The notes under the pieces were generated by a model. It saw only the letters and a list, made by a program, of their open reading frames with translations. It had not been told where the DNA came from and searched no databases. Of a stretch of 56,681 bases of DNA, positions 33,764 through 41,243 are shown one piece after another; position 1 is the first letter of the stretch; each line of letters begins with the position of its first letter. Where the stretch lies: NCBI RefSeq assembly GCF_014649655.1, contig NZ_BMTL01000047.1, positions 1-56,681 of the forward strand, written 5' to 3'. The stretch comes from Streptomyces humidus (GTDB lineage Bacteria > Actinomycetota > Actinomycetes > Streptomycetales > Streptomycetaceae). A program made the translations under genes and the position numbers.

Positions 33764-34433
33764 ACCGCCCTGGCCGGCAGAGCAGCGGATAGGCGGCCGC
33801 CTCGACCGCGGCCGTGTCCGCGGCGCCCGCGCGGATCGCGTCCACCAGCCGGGAGTGGTCCATGTAGGTCTCGGGCGTCAGCTGCCCGCCCACGTCCTCG
33901 CGCAGCCAGTCCCGCAGCACCTCGCCCAGGTCCGCGTACATCGCCGTCATGACGTCGTTGTGGGAGGCCGCCACCACCGCCAGGTGGAAAGTGGTGTCCG
34001 CCGCCACGAAGGCCTCCGCGTCGCCCGACTCCCACGCCTGCTCGCGCCGCAGCAGCAGCGCGTCCAGCTGCTTCAGGTCCTTGTCCGTGCGCCGCTCGGC
34101 CGCGAGCTTGGCCGCGCTCGACTCCAGGGTGGCCCGCAGTTCGGCGATGTGCCGGGGGTCGGCGCCGGCGAAGCGCCGGTGCATCACGCCCGCCAGTTCG
34201 CTGGTCGCCACGACGTAGGTGCCCGAGCCCTGCCGGATGTCCAGCAGACCGTTGTGCGCGAGCGCTCGGACCGCCTCGCGGACCGTGTTGCGCGCGACGC
34301 CCAGCTGCTCGACCAGCTCGGGCTCGGTCGGGATGCGTGAGCCCACCGGCCACTCGCCCGAGGTGATCTGGGTGCGCAGGGCGGCGATGACCTGTTCGGA
34401 CAGCGCCGAGCGGCGGGGATGGCTCAGGGGCAT
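33744..34433 (-). CDS. FadR/GntR family transcriptional regulator
   Basis: 229 residues. N-terminal winged helix of the GntR type: ALSEQVIAALRTQITSGEWPVGSRIPTEPELVEQLGVARNTVREAVRALAHNGLLDIRQGSGTYV in overview (residues about 8-72). C-terminal FCD ligand domain with metal-binding Asp/His positions in RHIAELRATLESSAAKLAAERR, DTTFHLAVVAASHNDVM and MDHSRLVDAIRAGAADTA. ATG 34433 has AAGGTG upstream. Divergent from the MFS gene, with a palindrome in the shared promoter, so it probably represses that transporter. Confidence 0.92.
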   Translation of the reverse strand: MPLSHPRRSALSEQVIAALRTQITSGEWPVGSRIPTEPELVEQLGVARNTVREAVRALAHNGLLDIRQGSGTYVVATSELAGVMHRRFAGADPRHIAELRATLESSAAKLAAERRTDKDLKQLDALLLRREQAWESGDAEAFVAADTTFHLAVVAASHNDVMTAMYADLGEVLRDWLREDVGGQLTPETYMDHSRLVDAIRAGAADTAAVEAAAYPLLCRPGRFTASGG

Positions 34434-34470
34434 GGCACACCTTCGCACGGCCCGGGGCGACGAGGGGCAC

Positions 34471-34508
34471 TTGAGCATGGACAACCAATCATCCTATGAT
34501 TCTATGAT
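34471..34508 (+). promoter_or_regulatory. MFS promoter and candidate GntR operator
   Basis: TTGAGC (34471-34476), 18 bp, TATGAT (34495-34500), then 6 nt to ATG 34507: a good vegetative promoter for a leaderless mRNA. ATCAT-CCT-ATGAT (34488-34500) is a perfect 5-3-5 palindrome covering the -10, and CTATGAT is directly repeated at 34502-34508. The site is ideally placed for repression by the divergent FadR-type protein. Confidence 0.75.
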
Positions 34509-35988
34509 GGGCGGCATGGTGAGTGAGCAGACCCGCACGACGTCCTCGTCCTTCCGTGTCCCCGTGGAGGACGAGCCGCGCTCGCCCGTCGCCCCGCGCG
34601 CGTGGGCGGCGCGCCTGCTCGTCGTCGCCATCGTCCTGGCCGCCCTCAACCTCCGCCCCGCCATCACCAGCCTCGGCGCCCTCCTCGAGGAGGTCCGCGA
34701 CGGGCTGGGCATGAGCGGAAGCGTGGCCGGCCTGCTCACCTCCGTGCCCCCGCTCTGCTTCGCCGCCTTCGGGGTCATGGCCCCGCGTCTCGCCCGCCGT
34801 TTCGGGCCGGGCGCGGTGGTGTGCGCGGGCATGGCCGCCGTCACGGCCGGACTGATCCTCCGCCCGTACCTTGCAGGGACCGCCGGCTTCCTCGCCGCCA
34901 GCGCCCTCGCCCTCATGGGCATAGCCGTCGGCAACGTCCTGATGCCCGTCATCGTCAAGCGGCACTTCCCCGACCGGGTCGGCTCGATGACCGGCCTGTA
35001 CTCGATGGCCCTCGCCCTGGGCACCTCCGCCGCCGCCGCCGTCACCGTGCCCATGACCGAGGCGCTGGGCGGCAGTTGGCGTACCGGCCTCGCGGTGTGG
35101 GCGGGCCTGGCGGCCGCGGCCGTCCTGCCGTGGCTGCCGTTGGTACGCGACCGGCGGACGGAACCGGGCGGCGCCACGACGGCGACACGCTCCGCGGGAC
35201 CTGCCGGAGAGCCGCAGGACCGACGGGCGGCCCAGGGACCGGGGGAGCGGCCGGGGGAGCGGCTGGAGCAACCGCTGGGGGAGCGGGAGACCCGGGGGAC
35301 GCGGGTGGCGCGGTCGCGGCAGGGGGCGCGCGTGCCTCGTCCCGCCGTACACGACCACGCGCACGACCCCACGCGCGGGAGCCACCCTTCCGGCGCCGCG
35401 CTGCGCGTCACCCGCAGCCGGACCGCCTGGGCCCTGGCCGTCTTCTTCGGCCTCCAGGCCACCGCCGCCTACATCTCCATGGGCTGGATGCCGCAGATCT
35501 TCCGGGACGCGGGCGTGTCCGCGAGTACGGCAGGCGTGCTCCTCGCGGTGACGATGGCGATGGGCGTGCCCCTGGCCTTCGTCATCCCGCGGGTCGCCAC
35601 CCGGCTGCCGCACCAGGGCCCGATCGTGGTCGCGCTCGGCGCCTGCGGCCTCGTCGGATACGCCGGGCTCTACCTTGCGCCCGCCGCCGGGGCCTGGGCT
35701 TGGGCCGTGCTGCTGGGCATCTCCGGCTGCGCTTTCCCGCTGGCCCTGACGATGGTCGGGTTGCGGGCCAGGACCGGCGCGGGCGTCGCCCAGCTGTCGG
35801 CCTTCGCGCAGAGCGCCGGCTACCTGATCTCCATCCCGGGCCCGCTCCTGGTGGGAGTGCTCTACCAGCACAGCGGCGGCTGGGGCCTGCCCCTCGCGCT
35901 CATGGCGGCCCTGATGATCCCGCAGACGGCGGTGGGGGTCCTGGCCGGCCGGGACCGCACGGTGGAGGACGAGGCCGCCGCCCGCTGA
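34507..35988 (+). CDS. CynX/NimT family MFS transporter
   Basis: 493 residues, 12 membrane helices. The family signature LNLRPAITSLGALLEEVRDGLGMS follows helix 1, and VGNVLMPVIVKRHFPDRVGSMTGLYSM lies in helices 4-5. Between helices 6 and 7 there is an unusually long cytoplasmic loop (about residues 215-300), rich in Arg/Gly/Glu/Pro. Homologues transport cyanate, nitroimidazoles or other small molecules; the substrate is unknown. The ATG at 34507 fits a leaderless transcript from the TATGAT promoter; ATG 34504 and GTG 34519 are alternatives. Confidence 0.9.
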   Translation: MGGMVSEQTRTTSSSFRVPVEDEPRSPVAPRAWAARLLVVAIVLAALNLRPAITSLGALLEEVRDGLGMSGSVAGLLTSVPPLCFAAFGVMAPRLARRFGPGAVVCAGMAAVTAGLILRPYLAGTAGFLAASALALMGIAVGNVLMPVIVKRHFPDRVGSMTGLYSMALALGTSAAAAVTVPMTEALGGSWRTGLAVWAGLAAAAVLPWLPLVRDRRTEPGGATTATRSAGPAGEPQDRRAAQGPGERPGERLEQPLGERETRGTRVARSRQGARVPRPAVHDHAHDPTRGSHPSGAALRVTRSRTAWALAVFFGLQATAAYISMGWMPQIFRDAGVSASTAGVLLAVTMAMGVPLAFVIPRVATRLPHQGPIVVALGACGLVGYAGLYLAPAAGAWAWAVLLGISGCAFPLALTMVGLRARTGAGVAQLSAFAQSAGYLISIPGPLLVGVLYQHSGGWGLPLALMAALMIPQTAVGVLAGRDRTVEDEAAAR

Positions 35989-36031
35989 CCCCGGCGCGGC
36001 CGCTGCGGACCCGGGGTGCGAGACTGGCGGC

Positions 36032-36148
36032 ATGCCAGTGCTCGACCCGAATCCGCAGAACGGCCAGAAGAAGATGCTGCTCGTCTTCGGCTCGTTCTTG
36101 GCCATCTTCGTGATCATCGCCGTCATCGCGACACTCGCCTCGCCCTGA
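36032..36148 (+). CDS. 38-residue single-helix membrane peptide (SGM_5486-type)
   Basis: A short gene: MPVLDPNPQNGQKK followed by one membrane helix (MLLVFGSFLAIFVIIAVIAT) and LASP. The sequence matches my memory of a Streptomyces family named SGM_5486, transporter-associated, always next to such an MFS gene. It starts 43 bp after the MFS stop. GAGACT lies 6 nt before the ATG with no Shine-Dalgarno, so it may be leaderless with its own promoter. A small transporter subunit is inferred. Confidence 0.8.
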   Translation: MPVLDPNPQNGQKKMLLVFGSFLAIFVIIAVIATLASP

Positions 36149-36419
36149 CGTCCCGGCCACTGCGCCGCCGCCGCTCCTCGCCGTCCCCCTTCGCAGCAGC
36201 TCTGCCCGGTCCGCCGTCGCGGCGTGGACGGGGTGGACGGCGACCGGCTCCGACCGGGGGTGGGGTCAGCCCCCCTGTCCCCTAGGGGGTGAGGGTCAGG
36301 GTCAAGTGGGTGGGTCACCGGATGGGTTGACGGCCGTCCGTTCCGTAACTTCGACATGTGACCGCGGACAGCGATCACCGCCACGGTCCACGGACCACTC
36401 GAAGACAGCGGAGGCTCCC

Positions 36420-36626
36420 ATGCCGGCCCCAACGCACACCCGGCCCCACCCGGCTGCCTCGGGCGGCGTCGACACCCGGCTGCCCTGGTGGGCCTTCGCC
36501 CTCCCGTCGCTCGCCTTCGCCACCCTGCTCCTGCTGATACTGAACCCCGCAGACGCCCACGCGGCCGGCGGCGACCCGGTGATCACCCACCTCGTCGAGC
36601 GCGTGCAGATGCTGATCGCCCGCTAG
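36420..36626 (+). CDS. small single-pass membrane protein
   Basis: 68 residues: a Pro/His/Thr-rich N-terminus, one membrane helix (WWAFALPSLAFATLLLLILN), and an outer tail ADAHAAGGDPVITHLVERVQMLIAR. ATG 36420 has GGAGG 5 nt upstream, which sets the start. No family recognised. The 271 bp before it contain CCCCTAGGGG and several GGGTCA repeats. Confidence 0.72.
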   Translation: MPAPTHTRPHPAASGGVDTRLPWWAFALPSLAFATLLLLILNPADAHAAGGDPVITHLVERVQMLIAR

Positions 36627-36814
36627 GAGCGCAGCCGCCGGAGTCCGCGCCGCCACGGGCCGGAGGCCGTGCAGTCCCGCGCCGGATTCCGTGCAGTCCG
36701 CCGTGAAGGGCGCCGCCGTGCCGGGAGAGCGGATCCGGACCGCCTCCGAGCGCTGGTGAAGACCCATGTCAACTCCCTGCGCCCACTGGCCTGTTTCATG
36801 CGAAGCTGGGACTC

Positions 36815-37333
36815 ATGAGCGTCGCAGAACCCCGCAGGATCGTCCTCTTCCGCCATGCGAAAGCCGACTGGCCACAGGTGACCGACCATGAGCGCCCGCT
36901 CGCTGAGCGGGGCCGTATGGACGCGGCCGTCGCCGGACGCAGGCTGACCGACACCGGCATCCCCGTGGACCTGGCCCTGTGCTCCACCTCGACCCGTACC
37001 CGGGAGACGTGGAAACTCGCGGTCCATGAGTTCCCGCATCGGCCGAAAACCGTCTACGAGGAGCGGATCTACGAGGCCTCTCCGGGTGAGCTGATCGCCC
37101 TGCTCAACGAAAGCCCCGACGACGTGCGCACCATCGTCGTGATCGGCCACAACCCCGGGATCCAGGGTCTCGCGGACATCCTGTCCGGGAGTTCCGAAGG
37201 CGACGCGGGCGAACGCATGAGCCGCCGTGGCTTCCCGGCCGCCGCCTTCGCCGTGCTCTCCTTCGAGGGCCCCTGGAAGGCCCTGGAGCCGGGCGTGGCC
37301 ACGCTGCGCGACTACTGGGCCCCCGAAGAGTGA
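36815..37333 (+). CDS. SixA-type histidine phosphatase
   Basis: 172 residues. The active-site motif is IVLFRHAKADWP (His14 of RHA), with conserved DHERPLAERGRMDAAVAGRRL, STSTRTRETW and the second catalytic His in VVIGHNPGIQGLADIL. E. coli SixA dephosphorylates histidine-containing phosphotransfer proteins; the substrate here is unknown. A stand-alone gene, ended by a strong hairpin. Confidence 0.93.
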   Translation: MSVAEPRRIVLFRHAKADWPQVTDHERPLAERGRMDAAVAGRRLTDTGIPVDLALCSTSTRTRETWKLAVHEFPHRPKTVYEERIYEASPGELIALLNESPDDVRTIVVIGHNPGIQGLADILSGSSEGDAGERMSRRGFPAAAFAVLSFEGPWKALEPGVATLRDYWAPEE

Positions 37334-37348
37334 CCTGACCGGCACGCA

Positions 37349-37391
37349 GGAGAGCCCGGCGACCACTCGGCACGGTGGCGCCGGGCTCTCC
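37349..37391 (+). terminator. terminator after the SixA gene
   Basis: GGAGAGCCCGGCG (37349-37361) and CGCCGGGCTCTCC (37379-37391) form a perfect 13-bp stem, and CCAC/GTGG can extend it inside the loop. It lies 16 bp after the SixA stop and can also serve serB, which converges from the right. Confidence 0.85.
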
Positions 37392-37497
37392 TCGTCCGTC
37401 CGCGGGCGCGTTCACGCGTCCTCACCCGTCCGCAGGCGTCCGCACCTCTCGTCCGCGCGCACACGGGCGCCCGGTCCGACCGTGCGGAGTGCGGGGG

Positions 37498-38712
37498 CTA
37501 CTGCTCGTCGTGCGTCTCCGCGGCCTCGACCTCTTCGCGGGTGATGCCCAGCAGATACAGGACGGTGTCCAGGAACGGCACGTTCACCGCCGTGTGCGCC
37601 GCCTCGCGCACCACCGGCTTGGCGTTGAAGGCGACCCCGAGGCCGGCCGCGTTGAGCATGTCGAGGTCGTTGGCGCCGTCGCCGATCGCCACGGTCTGCG
37701 AGAGCGGCACGCCCGCCTCGGCGGCGAACCGGCGCAGCAGCCGCGCCTTGCCGGCCCGGTCCACGATCTCGCCGGTGACGCGGCCCGTCAGCTTCCCGTC
37801 GACGATCTCCAGCGTGTTGGCCTGGGCGAAGTCCAGCCCGAGCCGCTCCTGCAGATCGTCGGTGACCTGGGTGAAACCGCCGGAGACGACGCCCACCTGG
37901 TAGCCGAGCCGCTTCAGCGTCCTGATCAGGGTGCGCGCCCCCGGCGTCAGCCGCACCTCGGCGCGCACCTTGTCCACGACCGAGGCGTCCAGCCCCTCGA
38001 GCAGCGCCACCCGCGCGTGCAGCGACTGCTCGAAGTCGAGCTCCCCGCGCATCGCCGCCGCTGTGACCTCGGCGACCCGGTCCTCGCAGCCCGCGTGCGC
38101 GGCGAAGAGTTCGATCACCTCGTCCTGGATGAGGGTCGAGTCGACGTCCATGACGACGAGGCGCTGGGCCCGCCGGTAGAGCCCCGCGTCCACGACGGCG
38201 ACGTCCACGCCGAGCACCCCCGCGTCCCTGACCAGGGCGGTGCGCAGCGGCCCGGCCTCCACACCGGAGACGGCGAACTCGACCGCTGTGACGGGGTACT
38301 TGGCCAGCCGGAATATACGGTCGATGTTCCCGCCGGCCTTGGTGATCTTCGCGGCTATCGCCGCCGTGGCCTCCGCGGTGAGCGGATGCCCGAGCACGGT
38401 GACCAGCGACCGGCCGAGGCCGCGCGGCCGGTTGTCGCCGAGGCCGGAGATGATCTCCGCCTGCATCTTCATCGACTCGGCCCAGCTGTGGACCGTCGAC
38501 CGCAGGTCGCCCTCGAGACCGGCAGGCGGCTGGGTCACGAGCGCGCACAGCACCATTCGGCCTCGCGTGACGACCTGCTCGATGTCGACCACGTCGACGG
38601 AGTAGGCGGCGAGGGTGTCGAAGAGGCCGGCCGTGATGCCCGGCCTGTCCTTGCCGAAGATCTTGACAAGGAGTGTGGGGACGTCGGAGGACGAGGTCTG
38701 CGAAGCGCTCAT
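37498..38712 (-). CDS. serB: phosphoserine phosphatase with N-terminal ACT domains
   Basis: 404-residue HAD phosphatase, the final step of serine synthesis. N-terminal ACT region: LLVKIFGKDRPGITAGLFDTLA (about 14-35) and SLVTVLGHPLTAEATAAIAAKI (about 102-124), likely a serine-sensing pair. HAD motif I MDVDSTLIQDE (Asp189/Asp191), motif II SGGF (277-280), motif IV GDGANDLDM (344-352). This actinobacterial SerB plan is longer than the 220-residue core. ATG 38712 has a minus-strand TACGGT (38722-38727) 9 nt upstream. Confidence 0.96.
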   Translation of the reverse strand: MSASQTSSSDVPTLLVKIFGKDRPGITAGLFDTLAAYSVDVVDIEQVVTRGRMVLCALVTQPPAGLEGDLRSTVHSWAESMKMQAEIISGLGDNRPRGLGRSLVTVLGHPLTAEATAAIAAKITKAGGNIDRIFRLAKYPVTAVEFAVSGVEAGPLRTALVRDAGVLGVDVAVVDAGLYRRAQRLVVMDVDSTLIQDEVIELFAAHAGCEDRVAEVTAAAMRGELDFEQSLHARVALLEGLDASVVDKVRAEVRLTPGARTLIRTLKRLGYQVGVVSGGFTQVTDDLQERLGLDFAQANTLEIVDGKLTGRVTGEIVDRAGKARLLRRFAAEAGVPLSQTVAIGDGANDLDMLNAAGLGVAFNAKPVVREAAHTAVNVPFLDTVLYLLGITREEVEAAETHDEQ

Positions 38713-38857
38713 GGTGTACCCACCGTATCCGGCACCCAGTGCCGTTCGCCGCCGAGGTCCGCCTGACGGACAGGTAACAGTGGATGTCGGCGAGGTGGCG
38801 TGCGCCTCGACGGAGGGTTGCCGACTCCCTGATTCTGCTGCCCCGCGTCCTTCACCG

Positions 38858-40996
38858 CTATCCGCGCGGCGTCCTCGGCCCGCTCGGCGACGGCCGGGGC
38901 GGGGGCGGGGGAGGAGGTGGTGGCGGCTCGTCGTCCGAGGCGGGCGGCGGCCACTCACCGGGGCTGCGCGGCGGGCCGATCGGACGGATCACGGTCGGCG
39001 CCCCGTGGACGTCGTCCGATGCGGGAGACGGCGGCTCGTTTTGCCACGAGCTCCGGTGGGACCGCGACCGCTCGGTCGTGCCATCGTGTCCCTGCCCCTG
39101 CCCCTGCCCCTGCCCCTGCCCCTGCCCCTGCCCCTGCCTTTGTCCGGCCCCCGGTTTCTGCCGGGCCCCCGGCCCGGTGTCCGGCGCGCCGCTCAGGTCG
39201 TACGGGAGGCGCAGATAGGGGTTCGTCGCCGGGTTGGGGGGACGGTACGAGGGCGCCTCCGGCGCGTACGGCCCGGCCGCGCCGGGCGCCCGGCTCAAAG
39301 GCACTGAAGGCCCCGCACGTCCCGCACGTCCCGAAGGCCCCGCGCTCCCGGCCGGGTCCGCGGCCCCACGGCCCGTGTCACCGCGTGCCAAGGGCGCGGC
39401 CCGACGCCCCGCTGCCCCTACGGCACAGGCCAACGCCGCACCGACCGCCCCGGCGCCCGACCCCCACAGCGCGCCCAGAAGCAGTGCCGGGCCCAGACGT
39501 CCGTGCAGCTCGATCCCGGCCCCGAAGGCGTCGATGCCCAGCACGGACAGCGAGGCGTTCACGGACACCTCCGTCAACCGGACCGCGGACGGCAACGCCA
39601 CCGCCGTCGCGCCCCCCAGCCGCACGGCGCACCCCCCGACGAACCTGGCGACACCGTTCCCCTGAGCACCGTTCCCCTGAGCGCCACCCTCCCGCGCGCC
39701 ATCTCGTCCGTCACCACCCTCCCCGGCGCCGTATGCCGCCCCCTTCACCGCCCTCGTCGGGCCCGCGACCCCCACCCCATGGGAGCCTGCCGCGCCCACC
39801 TGCCAGGCGCCTGCCGCGCCCACCTCCCCGGAACCGGCTGTTGCCGCCCCCCGCCTGCTCCGCAGTCCCCCGGCCCGGAACGGTGTCCGCACCGCCGTCA
39901 GCACTCCCGCCAGCGTCATCGTCAGCGCTGCCGCGACTGCCAGCAGCCACACCCGTCCGTCCAGCTCGGCCAGGCGGCCCAGCGTCACGGGCTGTCGGGC
40001 GCCCGCGTCCAGCAGACCGTCCAGCGGGTCGGGGAGAACCGTGGTCAGGGCGCCCTGCGCCTGTCCGTCCCACGGGACGAACAGGCCGACCGGGATGCCC
40101 AGCCAGACCCCGTTCGGGGCGCCGAGCAGCGCCGCCCCCGCGATCCGCCGGGGGTGGTCGTCGCCGATCGCCGCCCAGCCCGCCGCGGCGAGCCCGGCTG
40201 CCACCGCCAGCAGCGCCACCGTGACGACAGCGGACACCGCCGGCCGCACCACGCGGTGCACCGCCTCCCAGCCGCGGGGCAGCGGCGTGCGGCGCGAGGC
40301 CAGCAGAGCGATCAGCAGGATGCCGAGCGACCAGCCGAGGCCGCCGAGGAGCGTGGGCGCGGTGTCCACGGTGAAGCCGACCGCGCCCTTCGCGTGGACC
40401 AGGCCGCCGAGCCGGTCCGGCAGCAGCCCGCCGACGTCCCCCACGTCCCCCACGTCCCCGAGCCCGGGGATGTCCAGGCCTCCGCCTCCGCCCCCGCCGC
40501 CGGACAGGCCCGGTGCGCGCCCGTCGAAGGTGATGACGTCGTGCCCCGCCCGGGCGAGGCCGCCGAGCATCGCCACGGACAGCCCGACCGTCGCCCCGAC
40601 GCGCGCGAGGAGTTCGGCGGGGGCGATCACCGCTCCGGCCGTGCGCAGGGACCGTAGGAAGAACCACGACAGGAGCAGCGCGCCGACCAGGCTCACCCCC
40701 AGTGGCGTGATCTCGATGGCCGTGTCCGCCTCCGCGCCGGTCAGCCCGAAGGCGGACACCTCACCGGACGGAGTCACCGAGCCGCCCGCCCCCAGGGCCA
40801 CCACCGCGGCCGTCATCGGGCCCAACGAGCCCGCCGTGTCCGCCTTCAGCAGATGCAGCCCGAGCGCAGCGGTCCCCGCCATCCCGATCAACGCCCAGCT
40901 CACCGCGGCGACAGCGGCCAGCAGCACGTCCGTCCATGGCACGCCCCTGCCGCGCACCGCGCTCCCGCAGCCTTCGCCAACCGTGCCGGCGCCCAT
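38858..40996 (-). CDS. streptophobe family membrane protein
   Basis: 712 residues. The N-terminal two thirds hold many hydrophobic segments (WTDVLLAAVAAVSWALIGMA, LVGALLLSWFFLRSL, SLGILLIALLAS, VWLLAVAAALTMTLAGVLT) separated by Gly-rich loops, including a Gly8 run and GDVGDVGDVGG. The C-terminus is disordered: a (QG)n tract, then Pro-rich sequence with a Pro10 run. It matches the streptomycete streptophobe family, whose function is unknown. ATG 40996 has GGGGGG 6 nt upstream; the frame to 41095 is an extension. The repeats make indel variation between strains likely. Confidence 0.82.
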   Translation of the reverse strand: MGAGTVGEGCGSAVRGRGVPWTDVLLAAVAAVSWALIGMAGTAALGLHLLKADTAGSLGPMTAAVVALGAGGSVTPSGEVSAFGLTGAEADTAIEITPLGVSLVGALLLSWFFLRSLRTAGAVIAPAELLARVGATVGLSVAMLGGLARAGHDVITFDGRAPGLSGGGGGGGGLDIPGLGDVGDVGDVGGLLPDRLGGLVHAKGAVGFTVDTAPTLLGGLGWSLGILLIALLASRRTPLPRGWEAVHRVVRPAVSAVVTVALLAVAAGLAAAGWAAIGDDHPRRIAGAALLGAPNGVWLGIPVGLFVPWDGQAQGALTTVLPDPLDGLLDAGARQPVTLGRLAELDGRVWLLAVAAALTMTLAGVLTAVRTPFRAGGLRSRRGAATAGSGEVGAAGAWQVGAAGSHGVGVAGPTRAVKGAAYGAGEGGDGRDGAREGGAQGNGAQGNGVARFVGGCAVRLGGATAVALPSAVRLTEVSVNASLSVLGIDAFGAGIELHGRLGPALLLGALWGSGAGAVGAALACAVGAAGRRAAPLARGDTGRGAADPAGSAGPSGRAGRAGPSVPLSRAPGAAGPYAPEAPSYRPPNPATNPYLRLPYDLSGAPDTGPGARQKPGAGQRQGQGQGQGQGQGQGQGHDGTTERSRSHRSSWQNEPPSPASDDVHGAPTVIRPIGPPRSPGEWPPPASDDEPPPPPPPPPPRPSPSGPRTPRG
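39091..39138. repeat. hexanucleotide microsatellite coding for (Gln-Gly)n
   Basis: Eight perfect tandem copies of CCTGCC (plus partial flanking copies). On the minus strand this encodes (QG)n in the streptophobe C-terminal tail. A 6-bp unit changes length without breaking the frame, so copy number could vary freely by slippage. Confidence 0.9.
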
Positions 40997-41192
40997 GCAG
41001 ACCCCCCGATCCGCGGTGCGGAACGGCGAAGATCGCCGCTTCCGTCCCCCCTCGCATGCTTTTACCACTCTCCGGCCGGTTATCCACCCCGTCAACGGGA
41101 ACGGCCGATGCGCGTGGGCGGGCTCTTCACAAGGCCCGACTTTCGGTCAGGGTGCCGCTACTGAAATAGTTCCCCCCGATGTTCGACATCCC

Positions 41193-41205
41193 TAGACTCC
41201 CCGTC
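41193..41205 (+). promoter_or_regulatory. -10 element before the FHA-ABC gene
   Basis: TAGACT (41193-41198) suits a transcription start near 41205, giving a short leader of about 39 nt to GTG 41244. CCCC-6-GGGG (41199-41212) overlaps the start region. No clear -35. Confidence 0.4.
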
Positions 41206-41243
41206 GATGGGGCTGAATCGGGGGACAACTCAGTGGGGCTGGA

